Shown: positions 53,855 through 63,722, counted from the first letter of the stretch. The stretch is DNA of 64,000 nucleotides from Bacteroidota bacterium (GCA_023393375.1 JAEWLI010000204.1:1-64000); one strand, 5' to 3'. The notes: generated by a model not told the origin, from the sequence alone. Numbers and translations: made by a program.

Positions 53855-54106
53855 ATGGTAAATTCAATTTTATTAAATGCAGGTTTAGCTTTATTTGGTG
53901 CAGGTATTGGCACTGGTCTGGTTGTATTTGCTGCAGGTTTTGGTATCGGTAAAATAGGCAGTGCGGCTATGGAAGCCATAGCCAGACAACCTGAAGCAGG
54001 TGGCCGTGTACAGCTCGCAATGGTTATTGTAGCTGCTTTTATCGAAGCTGTATCTCTGTTTGGTGTGGTTGTGTGCTTTATGATTGCCAACAGAACTACC
54101 TTTTAA
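53855..54106 (+). CDS. atpE: F1Fo ATP synthase subunit c
   Basis: I start at ATG 53855 because the product (83 aa, MVNSILLNAGLALFGAGIGT) then has the usual two helices; the in-frame upstream ATG at 53783 is inside atpB. The polar loop is AIARQPEAGG (41-50), and the ion-binding Glu is E64 in AAFIEAVSLFG. The residues around E64 look like the proton type, not a Na+ site. The ring needs many copies, which fits the stem-loop at 54121-54161 just after this gene. Confidence 0.95.
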   Translation: MVNSILLNAGLALFGAGIGTGLVVFAAGFGIGKIGSAAMEAIARQPEAGGRVQLAMVIVAAFIEAVSLFGVVVCFMIANRTTF

Positions 54107-54120
54107 AGCAAGTGTAATTA

Positions 54121-54161
54121 AAAAGGGTTGATCTTTGACATTAGGTCTGATCAGCCCTTTT
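54121..54161 (+). promoter_or_regulatory. Stem-loop between atpE and atpF
   Basis: AAAAGGGTTGATC (54121-54133) pairs with GATCAGCCCTTTT (54149-54161) with one T-G wobble and a 15-nt loop. It begins 14 nt after the atpE stop. It looks like a weak terminator or an RNA-stability element that would favour subunit c over the later subunits. Confidence 0.6.
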
Positions 54162-54185
54162 ATTAAACCTGAATTGATAAAAAAA

Positions 54186-54680
54186 ATGGAACTAGTTACA
54201 CCAGGTACCGGATTAATATTTTGGCAGTTTATCGTGTTTCTGCTTGTGCTTATTATTTTAAGAGCTTTTGCCTGGAAACCAATATTAAGCTCCCTTAAAG
54301 CCCGCGAAGATACAATAGCTGAAGCATTGGAAAAGGCTGAAATGGCCCGACAACAAACTGAAAACCTGAAAGCTGACAATGAAAAGCTACTTCAGGAAGC
54401 GCGTTTGGAAAGGGAAAAGGTTTTAAAAGACGCATTATCTGCATCAGATAAAATACGCCAAGAAGCTAAAAATGATGCTTTGAAAATCTCAGAAAAAATG
54501 ATAAATGATGCCAAAATCGCTATTGAAACGCAAAAAAATACTGCATTACAAGAAGTGAAAAAACTTGTTGCTGATTTATCACTTGAGATTGCTGAAAAAC
54601 TGTTGAAAAAGAACCTTTCTGATCAGAAATCTCAAAAGGATCTAGTAAATGATCTGTTAAAAGACGTAAACAGAAATTAG
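54186..54680 (+). CDS. atpF: F1Fo ATP synthase subunit b
   Basis: I start at ATG 54186 (MELVTPGTGLIFWQ), because the family begins just before the TM helix; the upstream in-frame ATG 54135 lies within the stem-loop. The 164-aa protein has one N-terminal TM helix (about 9-28), then a long charged coiled coil that forms the peripheral stalk, ending near SDQKSQKDLVNDLL. It is the single b-type gene in the cluster. It is 10 nt before atpH. Confidence 0.93.
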   Translation: MELVTPGTGLIFWQFIVFLLVLIILRAFAWKPILSSLKAREDTIAEALEKAEMARQQTENLKADNEKLLQEARLEREKVLKDALSASDKIRQEAKNDALKISEKMINDAKIAIETQKNTALQEVKKLVADLSLEIAEKLLKKNLSDQKSQKDLVNDLLKDVNRN

Positions 54681-54690
54681 CTGAAAAATA

Positions 54691-55230
54691 ATGCCCAATT
54701 ACAACATAGCACATCGATATAGTAAATCACTGCTTCAATTAGCAATAGAGAAAGGTATATTAGAAGAGGTGCACAATGACATGCAGCTGATTGTAAGTGT
54801 AAATATGCAAAACCGGGATTTTGCTAACATGCTCAAAAACCCGGTAATCAATCAGCATAAAAAATTAACCATATTAAATGCTGTTTTTAAAAATTCCCTC
54901 AATAAATTAACGATCTCATTGTTTGAAATCTTATCAAGGAGAAACCGTGCCAATATTTTACCCGAATTAGCACATGCTTTCCATGAACAATATAATGAGT
55001 ACAAGGAAATTACATCCGCAACTGTAATTACCGATTATCCAATTGATGATCAGGAACGGAAACAATTTATTGCCCTGGTAAAGAACAAAACTGGTGCTAA
55101 GGCAGTGGAATTAAAAGAACAAATAGATCCGGGCTTGATAGGAGGATTTATACTACGTGTAGGTAATCAGCAGATAGACAGTTCACTGCGTACAAAACTA
55201 AAGGAATTGAAAATAGAATTTGAATCATAG
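54691..55230 (+). CDS. atpH: F1Fo ATP synthase subunit delta
   Basis: This 179-aa stalk subunit has an N-terminal helical domain (about 1-105, NIAHRYSKSLLQLAIEKG) that binds alpha. The C-terminal part (about 110-179) contains LKEQIDPGLIGGFILRVGNQQIDSS, a conserved stretch of the family. Its low general conservation is normal. It is 12 nt before atpA. Confidence 0.92.
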   Translation: MPNYNIAHRYSKSLLQLAIEKGILEEVHNDMQLIVSVNMQNRDFANMLKNPVINQHKKLTILNAVFKNSLNKLTISLFEILSRRNRANILPELAHAFHEQYNEYKEITSATVITDYPIDDQERKQFIALVKNKTGAKAVELKEQIDPGLIGGFILRVGNQQIDSSLRTKLKELKIEFES

Positions 55231-55242
55231 CAGAACAAACTA

Positions 55243-56820
55243 ATGGCAGAAATAAGACCAAGCGAAGTTTCCGCAATATTACGCGAACAGCTTTCGAACT
55301 TTAAGACAGAAACCGAACTGGAAGAAGTAGGCACTGTGCTTCAGGTGGGTGATGGTGTAGCAAGAATATATGGTTTATCCAATGCTCAGGCAGGAGAAAT
55401 TCTAATATTTGAAAACGGGCTAAAAGCACTGGCACTAAACCTGGAGGAAGATAATGTGGGTGCGGTATTGTTCGGCGATACTAAAGAAGTAAAAGAGGGT
55501 GATACGGTAAAACGCACCAGAACCATTGCTTCCATCAATGTGGGAGAAGGTATGGTTGGAAGGGTAATCGACACTTTAGGAGCACCGAAAGACGGGAAAG
55601 GCCCGATTACCGGAAAAGTTTATGAAATGCCATTGGAACGCAAGGCTCCAGGGGTTATTTTCAGACAACCTGTTACAGAACCCCTTCAAACTGGTATTAA
55701 GGCTATAGACTCAATGATTCCGATTGGAAGGGGTCAGCGGGAATTAATCATTGGTGACCGCCAAACAGGAAAATCCGCTGTTGCGATTGACACGATCATC
55801 AATCAGCGGGAATTTTTTGAAAAAGGAGAACCTGTATATTGTATATATGTAGCTGCAGGACAAAAAGCATCTACTGTAGCTCAAGTTGTTTCTGCATTGG
55901 AAAAACATGGTGCAATGGACTATACAATTGTGGTAGCAGCCACAGCGTCTGACCCGGCTCCGATGCAGTTTTTTGCACCTTTTGCCGGAGCGGCAATTGG
56001 CGAATACTTCCGTGACACAGGCCGCCCTGCATTAGTAGTCTATGACGACCTGTCAAAACAGGCAGTGGCTTATCGCGAAGTTTCTCTTTTACTAAGAAGG
56101 CCTCCGGGACGTGAAGCTTATCCTGGTGATATATTTTACCTTCACTCACGACTTTTGGAAAGAGCTGCGAAAATCACAAATAATGATGATATAGCGCGCC
56201 AAATGAACGATCTTCCCGAATCGATCAAACCTTTGGTGAAAGGTGGTGGGTCATTGACTGCTCTGCCTATTATAGAAACACAAGCTGGTGATGTTTCAGC
56301 ATATATTCCTACCAATGTAATCTCAATTACTGATGGTCAGATATTTCTGGAATCCAACCTTTTCAATTCTGGTGTACGGCCTGCCATCAATGTGGGTATT
56401 TCAGTTTCGCGAGTTGGGGGTTCTGCCCAAATAAAATCACTCAGGAAAGTAGCCGGTACTTTGAAATTGGATCAGGCACAATATCGGGAACTCGAAGCTT
56501 TTGCTAAATTTGGTTCAGATCTGGATCCCACTACAAAAAGAACAATCGAAAGAGGAAGGCGAAATGTGGAAGTATTAAAGCAACCTCAATATTCACCATT
56601 GACTGTAGAACAACAAGTAGCGATTATCTATGCTTCTACAAACGGTTTATTGGATAATATTCCCGTTGAAAAAGTAAGGCAATTCGAAAAACAATACCTG
56701 TCTGTTTTAAATACAGAGCACAAAGACCTGTTGGAAGACATCAGAACAGGGGCATTTACTGATCAGATTGCCGAGGTACTCAAAAAAGTAGCTCTAGATC
56801 TCTCAAAAGTTTTTATATAA
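55243..56820 (+). CDS. atpA: F1Fo ATP synthase subunit alpha
   Basis: This 525-aa non-catalytic nucleotide-binding subunit of F1 has an N-terminal beta barrel (about 25-95), then the Walker A loop GDRQTGKSA (about 170-178). The family signature PAINVGISVSRVG (about 380-392) follows, with a helical C-terminus. Subunits beta and epsilon are not in this window, as usual for Bacteroidota, where atpDC sits in another place. Confidence 0.97.
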   Translation: MAEIRPSEVSAILREQLSNFKTETELEEVGTVLQVGDGVARIYGLSNAQAGEILIFENGLKALALNLEEDNVGAVLFGDTKEVKEGDTVKRTRTIASINVGEGMVGRVIDTLGAPKDGKGPITGKVYEMPLERKAPGVIFRQPVTEPLQTGIKAIDSMIPIGRGQRELIIGDRQTGKSAVAIDTIINQREFFEKGEPVYCIYVAAGQKASTVAQVVSALEKHGAMDYTIVVAATASDPAPMQFFAPFAGAAIGEYFRDTGRPALVVYDDLSKQAVAYREVSLLLRRPPGREAYPGDIFYLHSRLLERAAKITNNDDIARQMNDLPESIKPLVKGGGSLTALPIIETQAGDVSAYIPTNVISITDGQIFLESNLFNSGVRPAINVGISVSRVGGSAQIKSLRKVAGTLKLDQAQYRELEAFAKFGSDLDPTTKRTIERGRRNVEVLKQPQYSPLTVEQQVAIIYASTNGLLDNIPVEKVRQFEKQYLSVLNTEHKDLLEDIRTGAFTDQIAEVLKKVALDLSKVFI

Positions 56821-56845
56821 TCAGCATTATTTTAACCTATAAACA

Positions 56846-57739
56846 ATGCCTAGCTTAAAGGAAGTAAAAAACAGGATTAGTTCGGTAGAATCTACACAAC
56901 AGATTACAAAAGCCATGAAAATGGTGGCTGCTGCTAAACTTCGTAAAGCTCAGGATATGATTGTAAAACTTCGTCCTTACGCAGATAAGCTAAACAAGCT
57001 TCAAGAGCACATTGTTGCTGGATTAAATGAAGATGATACCAATACTTCTCCTTATGTATTGATCAGGGATGTTCATAAGGTTTTGGTTGTAGTGATCGGT
57101 TCCGACCGTGGGTTATGCGGTGCATTTAATACCAGTACTTTTAAAAAAGCGGTTCAACTAATAGAAAATGATTACCGGCTAATGTTACCTGACAATGTTG
57201 AAGTATTACCTGTGGGCAAAAAGGCTATGGAATTCTTTAAAAGAAGGTCATATCCTGTGAACAATTCCTTCCATGATATTGGCCATGAATTCTCCTTTGA
57301 AAAAGTAGCCGAAATGGCTGATTATTTGATGGATGGTTTTATCAAACACAAGTATGATAGAGTAGTGCTGGTATATAATGAATTTAAAAATGCCGCGACA
57401 CAAATACTAAAAGAGGAAAACTATCTCCCTCTCATTAGTGGATTATTCACCTCTGCCGAAGATTCAGGTGTATCGGATTACATTTTTGAGCCTGACAAAG
57501 AAGAATTATTATCAGAGATTATCCCAACTTCATTAAGAATCCAGTTGTATAAAGCTTTTTTGGATTCAAACGCGTCGGAGCAAGGTGCCAGAATGGTGGC
57601 GATGGAAAAAGCTACTGAAAATGCAGGGGAACTGTTACGGCAATTACGTCTGACTTACAACAGAACCCGTCAGGCTACTATTACAAGAGAGATCCTCGAA
57701 ATTGTAGCCGGAGCTGAAGCTTTGTCTTCGGGAGATTAA
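56846..57739 (+). CDS. atpG: F1Fo ATP synthase subunit gamma
   Basis: This 297-aa rotor subunit has an N-terminal helix with KNRISSVESTQQITKAMKMV (about 7-26). The Rossmann-like core contains GSDRGLCGAFNT (about 84-95). The C-terminal helix has ATENAGELLRQLRLTYNRTRQ near the end. The stop lies 2 nt from the stop of the convergent tcdA gene, with no terminator visible between. Confidence 0.96.
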   Translation: MPSLKEVKNRISSVESTQQITKAMKMVAAAKLRKAQDMIVKLRPYADKLNKLQEHIVAGLNEDDTNTSPYVLIRDVHKVLVVVIGSDRGLCGAFNTSTFKKAVQLIENDYRLMLPDNVEVLPVGKKAMEFFKRRSYPVNNSFHDIGHEFSFEKVAEMADYLMDGFIKHKYDRVVLVYNEFKNAATQILKEENYLPLISGLFTSAEDSGVSDYIFEPDKEELLSEIIPTSLRIQLYKAFLDSNASEQGARMVAMEKATENAGELLRQLRLTYNRTRQATITREILEIVAGAEALSSGD

Positions 57740-57741
57740 AC

Positions 57742-58476
57742 TTATTCTGGATCGTTCTCTGTAATTATCCCTCGTATGGCTACTGATGCACAATAACAGC
57801 CAAAAATGGCGGGGAGATATGAAATAGTACCCACCAACGATTTTTTATTGGGAATATCATCAGTTGCAATGATCGCTTCAGGATTTACAGGTTCAGGTGA
57901 ATAAACAACAGGAAAACCCGAATGAATACCCATTCGGTGCAATCTTTTTCTGATATAATATGCCAGCCGGCAATTATAACTTTTGGAAATATCCGAAACT
58001 GTTACTTGCAATGGATCTATCTTCCCACCTGCGCCCATAGAACTTACCAAACGCATATTTCTTTTTACACATTCATGGATCAGGTGGACTTTCGGTCCCA
58101 GGGAATCAATTGCATCAATCACAAAGTCATAGGGTTTTTCCAATATGTTTTGAATAGACCCGTCCTTAGCATATTGTTGGATAGTAGTCAGGTGAAGCTC
58201 AGGATTGATATCCAAAAGCCTGTCACCCATTACCTGTGTTTTATTCATTCCTTCTGTGGTTAATAATGCCAATAACTGCCTGTTTCTATTACTTGGATGA
58301 ACAGTATCCCCATCCACCAGCGTGATCGCACCCACTCCCGCCCGACAAACCTGTTCGGCTGCATATGCGCCAACTCCTCCCACTCCTACTATCAACACGT
58401 GACTGTTTTTCAAACGGTTAATTTTATCTGTACCCAGCAACAAATGCGTTCTGGAAAGCCAATCCTGGTTCGACAT
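57742..58476 (-). CDS. tcdA: tRNA threonylcarbamoyladenosine dehydratase
   Basis: This 244-aa ThiF/E1-like enzyme cyclises t6A at position 37 of tRNA. It shows the ATP-binding motif VGVGGVGAYAAEQVCRAGVG (about 31-50), D55 in LVDGD, and NRNRQLLAL. DAIDSL and YYIRKRLHR follow, as in TcdA/CsdL. It lies 9 nt after the TatD gene, last in a three-gene operon. Confidence 0.92.
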   Translation of the reverse strand: MSNQDWLSRTHLLLGTDKINRLKNSHVLIVGVGGVGAYAAEQVCRAGVGAITLVDGDTVHPSNRNRQLLALLTTEGMNKTQVMGDRLLDINPELHLTTIQQYAKDGSIQNILEKPYDFVIDAIDSLGPKVHLIHECVKRNMRLVSSMGAGGKIDPLQVTVSDISKSYNCRLAYYIRKRLHRMGIHSGFPVVYSPEPVNPEAIIATDDIPNKKSLVGTISYLPAIFGCYCASVAIRGIITENDPE

Positions 58477-58485
58477 GAATTTTTT

Positions 58486-59139
58486 TTAAATAGATTTATT
58501 GAAACACTTTGTAAAATTGTGATGGATTAAATCATTCAGATTTTCACAAGACATATTTTTTATGGTGGCTGCTTTGGTATACACCCCTTCAATGTCAATT
58601 AAAGGATCGTCATCTGTTTCCAAGAACAACAAATTGTCGGGAATCGACCGAAGTGCTTCAATGGTTTTTTGGTGACCCCTCATCAAAGATGCTCCGAAGG
58701 AAAGGTAAATACCTTTGTCCGTAAACTGTTTGGCTAAAGTGGCACCTCCGGTAAAATTATGAATGATCCACGCCGATGAAGATTGATAACGGATGAAATA
58801 TTGGAGTAACTCACTGTAAGCTTTCACACAATGTATAATTAGTGGCATTTTGATATTATTAGCCATTTTCACTTGCTCTTCAAAGGCTAATAATTGTAAC
58901 CGCCATTCCCCACCATTGACTTTATCCAATCCTGCTTCACCAATAGCTATGATTTCCGGAGACGAAATCCGTTGTTGAATTTTAAATAACTGTTCTTTAT
59001 AATCTTCATCTACCTGCCAGGGATGTAGTGCTAAAGAAAGTGGATGATCGAAGCCAGTTGTATTGTCGATGGATTGATTAACTATCTGGTAATGAATCCC
59101 GGATTTGGGATGATGTGTATGTATGTCTATCAGTTTCAA
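58486..59139 (-). CDS. TatD-family metal-dependent hydrolase
   Basis: This 217-aa TIM-barrel enzyme has metal ligands in IDIHTHHP (5-12), IGEAGLDK (about 66-73), HCVKAYSEL (about 103) and ETDDDP (about 176-181). Family members are DNA exo/endonucleases or deacylases. It is a little shorter than E. coli TatD (260 aa), with a trimmed C-terminus. It is flanked by the ABC exporter (11 nt) and tcdA (9 nt). Confidence 0.88.
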   Translation of the reverse strand: MKLIDIHTHHPKSGIHYQIVNQSIDNTTGFDHPLSLALHPWQVDEDYKEQLFKIQQRISSPEIIAIGEAGLDKVNGGEWRLQLLAFEEQVKMANNIKMPLIIHCVKAYSELLQYFIRYQSSSAWIIHNFTGGATLAKQFTDKGIYLSFGASLMRGHQKTIEALRSIPDNLLFLETDDDPLIDIEGVYTKAATIKNMSCENLNDLIHHNFTKCFNKSI

Positions 59140-59150
59140 CAGATTACCAT

Positions 59151-60941
59151 TTATTTTTCAATAACCTCATCGACCGCCAATTGCTTTTCGTAAAGTTCGC
59201 GGTAGGTACCATTCTGCGATATCAGATAGTCATGCGTACCTTGTTCAATTAATTTGCCATCGTCAAGCACAATAATCCAATCAGCAAGTTTGGCAGATGA
59301 TACCCTGTGAGAAATAACAATAGAAGTACGACCTTCCATTACTCTTTTCATACTATTCAGAATGGTATTTTCTGTTTTGGTATCTACAGCAGAGAGACAG
59401 TCGTCAAGGATTAATATTTTAGGATCCCTGATCACTGCCCTGGCAATGGAAAGCCTCTGTTTTTGTCCTCCGGAAAGTGTTATTCCCCGCTCTCCAACTT
59501 TAGTTTTAAAACCATCAGGAAAACTACTGATGTTTTCATATAAATCTGCATCTTTGGCAGCTTTAATTGTTTGTTCTTCATTAAAGGCATTGCTGCCGAA
59601 GGCAATGTTATTCTCAATGGTATCAGAAAATAAAAACACATCCTGGGGCACATAACCAATCTGACTACGTAAACTTGAAATATTGTAATCTCTGATATCC
59701 AAGTTATCAATCAAAATATTTCCTTCCGAGGGATCATACATCCTACACAATAAATTTGCTACCGTGCTTTTACCTGATCCGGTAGAGCCGATAATGGCCA
59801 ATGATTGACCCTCCTTTACTTCAAAGGTTAAATTTCGGATAGCAACAATTCCTGAATCAGGATATTTGAAGGTAACATTATTTACCTGAATTTTCCCGTC
59901 AATTGTTTTTGACAAATCTTGCCTCGATACGATGTCGCTTTTTACCAACATAAACTCGTTGATGCGTTTCTGTGATGCTGCAGCACGTTGAATAATGCTG
60001 GTGACCCATCCTAATGATGTGACCGGCCAGGTCAGAAGATTAACGTAAATTATAAATTCAGCGATATTGCCAAAACTCAATGTCCCTTTGATCACTTCCG
60101 CTCCACCAATATATATGGTCAAAATGGTACTCACTCCAATTAATGCCATGATCAAAGGGAAAAACAACGAATTTACTCTTGTCAGTTTCAGTGATTTTAG
60201 TTTGTAATCTTCGCTGGCACCGGTAAATTTTTCTATTCTTTCTTCTTCACGTGAGAAAGATTTTAAGACTCTTATACCCGAGAAAGCTTCTTGAACAAAA
60301 GTGGTAAGGTTGGACAAACTACGTTGAATTTCTTCCGAACGTTTGTTGATAATATTATTGACAAAATAGATACTGATAGACAGAACTGGCAATGGCATCA
60401 ACGCAAACAATGTCAGTCTAACATTCACTGACAACATATAAGGGATTAAGATCAGGAATAAAACCACGAGATTCATGCCATACATGATAGCTGGCCCTAA
60501 ATACATTCGTACCTTGCTTACATCTTCCGAAATCCGTGCCATCATATCCCCGGTATTATTTCTACGGTAAAAACTTAGAGGAAGTGACTGGTATTGGCTG
60601 TAAATATCATTTTTAAGGTCATATTCAATTAGTCGTGACATCACGATAAGTGTTTGCCGCACCAAAAAAAGAAAGAACCCCCGAAGAAAAGCCATCAATA
60701 ATATAATAGCACCATAAATAAGAATGCTATTGTTAACAATGAACTTATAGATTTCCTGTAAAGTAAGCTCCTGGTAAATATTGAATACTTTCAAATTGTC
60801 TACCACAAGATCTAATGCGAGACGTACCAGTTGAGCAGGTATTATTTGAAATACATTTGAAATAATTACAAACACCACACCTAACAGGAGGTGGTATTTA
60901 TATCTTATTAAATATTTATTGAGATGCTTTAATTCCTTCAC
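59151..60941 (-). CDS. ABC exporter, fused permease and ATPase
   Basis: This 596-aa half-transporter has six TM helices (about 15-300) and a C-terminal ATPase domain (about 345-590). Walker A is GSTGSGKSTVAN, the signature is LSGGQKQRLS and Walker B is ILILDDCLSAVD. It probably works as a homodimer, or a heterodimer with a distant partner. It resembles MdlB/MsbA-type lipid or drug exporters, but the substrate cannot be read. It heads the operon with tatD and tcdA. Confidence 0.92.
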   Translation of the reverse strand: MKELKHLNKYLIRYKYHLLLGVVFVIISNVFQIIPAQLVRLALDLVVDNLKVFNIYQELTLQEIYKFIVNNSILIYGAIILLMAFLRGFFLFLVRQTLIVMSRLIEYDLKNDIYSQYQSLPLSFYRRNNTGDMMARISEDVSKVRMYLGPAIMYGMNLVVLFLILIPYMLSVNVRLTLFALMPLPVLSISIYFVNNIINKRSEEIQRSLSNLTTFVQEAFSGIRVLKSFSREEERIEKFTGASEDYKLKSLKLTRVNSLFFPLIMALIGVSTILTIYIGGAEVIKGTLSFGNIAEFIIYVNLLTWPVTSLGWVTSIIQRAAASQKRINEFMLVKSDIVSRQDLSKTIDGKIQVNNVTFKYPDSGIVAIRNLTFEVKEGQSLAIIGSTGSGKSTVANLLCRMYDPSEGNILIDNLDIRDYNISSLRSQIGYVPQDVFLFSDTIENNIAFGSNAFNEEQTIKAAKDADLYENISSFPDGFKTKVGERGITLSGGQKQRLSIARAVIRDPKILILDDCLSAVDTKTENTILNSMKRVMEGRTSIVISHRVSSAKLADWIIVLDDGKLIEQGTHDYLISQNGTYRELYEKQLAVDEVIEK

Positions 60942-60995
60942 TGAACTTTAAAACGTAATATGCCTTTATATGTTGGTTTAGAACTATTTTATTAA

Positions 60996-61027
60996 TTGTA
61001 TATATAGAAAAAAATGAACTAATTTTG
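60996..61027 (+). promoter_or_regulatory. Promoter of the leucine dehydrogenase gene
   Basis: TTG (60996-60998) and TAATTTTG (61020-61027) are separated by 21 nt, a good match to the Bacteroidota consensus. The expected start near 61033 gives a leader of about 59 nt. Confidence 0.65.
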
Positions 61028-61091
61028 CCATTGCGAAAACCTGAAAAGGTTATATAAGGGCACAAAGATATAGAAAATTTAGAAAGGCCTC

Positions 61092-62180
61092 ATGAACCAA
61101 GTTAAAGTTGAACCGGCAATAAAATCTTTGTTTGAAGAATTAGAGGGGCACGAGCATGAGCAGATTATTTATTGTTATGACAAGCCTACCGGATTAAAAG
61201 CCATAATTGGATTACACAACACGGTATTAGGACCAGGAATTGGTGGTACCCGCATGTGGTTATACAAAAGTGAAGCAGAAGCATTAACCGATGTTTTGCG
61301 GTTATCTAAAGCGATGACCTACAAAGCATCCATTTCAGGATTGAATGCCGGAGGTGGAAAGGCAGTGATCATTGCTGATGCCCAAGCAGATAAAAGTGAC
61401 GCACTTCTACGAAGGTTTGGACAATTCATTCATAGCCTAGGAGGTAGATATGTAACTGCTGAAGATGTAAATATGTCTACCAGGGATATGGAACTTATTT
61501 CAAAGGAAACCCCTTATGTTACTGGTCTTCCTGAGGAAAAAGGGGGAAGTGGTGATCCTTCGCCGGTAACAGCGTACGGTGTTTATCTGGGGATTAAAGC
61601 TGCCTCAAAAAAGCAGTTTGGCACGGATAACCTTGCAGGTAAAAAAATTGCAGTTCAGGGTGTGGGACAAGTAGGTAAATATCTTGTTGAATACCTGGTG
61701 ACGGAAGGTGCAAAAATATATATTTCTGATATTTCTTATGGAAGGCTTGAGTGGGCAGCTCAACGGTTTCCTGTAGAAATTGTCAATCATGAAGAGATTT
61801 ATGACCTGGATGTAGACGTATATGCCCCATGTGCATTGGGTGCTACCATAAACTATCAAACCATTCCAAGGTTTAATTGCTCAATTATAGCTGGAGGGGC
61901 TAATAACCAGTTGCAGGACGAAGAAATTCATGGGCAAATGCTGAAAGATAAGGGCATACTGTTTGCTCCGGATTTTCTCATCAATGCCGGGGGATTGATG
62001 AATGTATATGCTGAATTTCAGGGTAATTATGATCGTGAAGCAGTATACAAAATGACAGAGGGTATCTATCAAAAGGTTTTTGATGTATTTAATGTAGCAG
62101 AAAAAGAAAACCTACATCCACAAAAAGCAGCCAGATTAATAGCAGTAAAAAGAATTAAAGAAAACCAAAAAATAAATTAA
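61092..62180 (+). CDS. Leucine dehydrogenase (Glu/Leu/Phe/Val family)
   Basis: This 362-aa NAD-dependent enzyme oxidatively deaminates branched-chain amino acids. The substrate Lys lies in LNAGGGKAVIIAD (about 85-97), the second catalytic Lys in LSKAMTYKASISG (about 72-84), and the NAD site is VQGVGQVGKYL (about 190-200). The length suits leucine rather than glutamate dehydrogenase (about 450). It gives branched keto acids for iso-fatty-acid synthesis, common in Cytophagales. It is 40 nt before nusB. Confidence 0.93.
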   Translation: MNQVKVEPAIKSLFEELEGHEHEQIIYCYDKPTGLKAIIGLHNTVLGPGIGGTRMWLYKSEAEALTDVLRLSKAMTYKASISGLNAGGGKAVIIADAQADKSDALLRRFGQFIHSLGGRYVTAEDVNMSTRDMELISKETPYVTGLPEEKGGSGDPSPVTAYGVYLGIKAASKKQFGTDNLAGKKIAVQGVGQVGKYLVEYLVTEGAKIYISDISYGRLEWAAQRFPVEIVNHEEIYDLDVDVYAPCALGATINYQTIPRFNCSIIAGGANNQLQDEEIHGQMLKDKGILFAPDFLINAGGLMNVYAEFQGNYDREAVYKMTEGIYQKVFDVFNVAEKENLHPQKAARLIAVKRIKENQKIN

Positions 62181-62220
62181 GACAGAATTCAATTGATTGA
62201 TCGTTCTTTAGGGTAGTATT

Positions 62221-63405
62221 ATGTTGAACAGAAGGAATTTAAGAATTAAGGCCATGCAAAACCTGTATGCCTACAATCAAAGTAAGAACTCAGAATATTA
62301 CCTGGCTCTAGATTTGATCAATAACACCCTTGAACCGGAGTGGAAATCAATGGAATCTGAAGTGGAGGATTTAAAAACCGATAAATTAAAAGCTATCGCC
62401 GTTTTTAAAGAATGTTTTGAAAAAGAGGAATTGCAAACCGATGAACCACTTTCAGAACGGGTAAAAGAAACAATCAATCTTGCATTTGATTATTATCATA
62501 ACCAGGTACGAAAAGATTTTGAATATTTCAGGAGCAGTATGATAACCGGTGCAGAAAGAACTTATGATTATTATCTTTGGATTCTTGAACTGGTAATTCA
62601 ATTTTCAGAATTTGCCAATATCGATTATATTGAAAAACAGAAAAAATCAGAATCGCTCCACCTGACAAACATAAAAAGCATTTCCGACTTAAATTTATAC
62701 CACAATAAAGTAATTGCAATCTTAAAAGAGGACAAGGCTTTACAGACTATTGTAAAAGACAGAAAAATTTCCTGGTCAAAACATAAGGATCAGGTACGGC
62801 AATGGTACAAAGAGCAAATAAAAAAATCTGAGGTGTATAAGGAATATATTCAATTGAAAGAACCGGGTTTTGAAGATGATAAAAATATAGTATCTAAACT
62901 AATTAAAAGCATTATCTTCAAGAGTGAAACAATTGATGCTTTCATGGAAGAGCAAGATTTATACTGGCAGGAGGACAAAAGTGTAGTCAAGAGCATGCTG
63001 TTGAGAACAATCAAGAACATCTCTGAAGAAGAATCTTTTCTGGAATTAACACTGCTTTCTACCAACTGGGAAGATGATAAACAATATTTCAAATTGTTGT
63101 TCGACTATTCCGTGCGAAATCAAAAGGAATATGAAAAGATTCTTGTAAAAAAGGTGAAAAATTGGGAAATTGATAGAATTGCTTCACTCGATTATATATT
63201 ATTGCAAATGGCCCTGAACGAAATGATCAATTTTCCAAGCATTCCCATTAAAGTGACCATTAATGAATATATTGAAATCTCTAAACTTTATAGTACTCCT
63301 AAAAGCAAACATTTTATAAATGGCATATTGGATGTAGTAGCAAATGAATTGATGGCTGAAGGTATAATTAGAAAGAGCGGAAGAGGATTAATAGATAACA
63401 AATAA
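62221..63405 (+). CDS. nusB: Transcription antitermination factor NusB (long form)
   Basis: This 394-aa protein starts with NRRNLRIKAMQNLYAYNQS, a split NusB motif. A long helical insert (about 30-260) has no known role. The C-terminal NusB domain (about 265-380) contains VKNWEIDRIASLDYILLQMALNEM and KVTINEYIEISKLYSTPKSKHFINGILD. NusB in E. coli is 139 aa; such long versions are normal in Bacteroidota. It binds boxA RNA with NusE. ytxH follows at 11 nt. Confidence 0.92.
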   Translation: MLNRRNLRIKAMQNLYAYNQSKNSEYYLALDLINNTLEPEWKSMESEVEDLKTDKLKAIAVFKECFEKEELQTDEPLSERVKETINLAFDYYHNQVRKDFEYFRSSMITGAERTYDYYLWILELVIQFSEFANIDYIEKQKKSESLHLTNIKSISDLNLYHNKVIAILKEDKALQTIVKDRKISWSKHKDQVRQWYKEQIKKSEVYKEYIQLKEPGFEDDKNIVSKLIKSIIFKSETIDAFMEEQDLYWQEDKSVVKSMLLRTIKNISEEESFLELTLLSTNWEDDKQYFKLLFDYSVRNQKEYEKILVKKVKNWEIDRIASLDYILLQMALNEMINFPSIPIKVTINEYIEISKLYSTPKSKHFINGILDVVANELMAEGIIRKSGRGLIDNK

Positions 63406-63416
63406 ATAGATTAACA

Positions 63417-63722
63417 ATGGGCAAGACAGGCACAATTTTAGGGTTTTTAACTGGTTTGGCAACAGGCGTTACAGTTGGCGTTATGTATGCCCCCGACAAA
63501 GGATCAAGTACCAGAGACAAATTAACCTTTTTATTGGATAAATACAGGCATAAACTTCAGGAGCTTACCGATGCATTAATTGAAGGCAAAGAACTGCATT
63601 CCAGTGAAGCTAAGTCAGAAGGCCAAAAAGTAATTGATGATGCCAAAATCAAAGCAGAAAAGTTATTGGGTGATGTAGACGAATTACTGGGTCAGATCAG
63701 AGGTAAACAAGACCCTGAATAA
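63417..63722 (+). CDS. YtxH domain-containing protein
   Basis: This 101-aa protein begins with a glycine-rich hydrophobic segment GFLTGLATGVTVGVMYAPDKGS (about 8-29), the YtxH signature, which includes a likely membrane anchor. The rest is charged and helical. YtxH proteins are linked to general stress in firmicutes; here the role is unknown. It is in the nusB run, a common arrangement in Bacteroidota. Confidence 0.85.
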   Translation: MGKTGTILGFLTGLATGVTVGVMYAPDKGSSTRDKLTFLLDKYRHKLQELTDALIEGKELHSSEAKSEGQKVIDDAKIKAEKLLGDVDELLGQIRGKQDPE

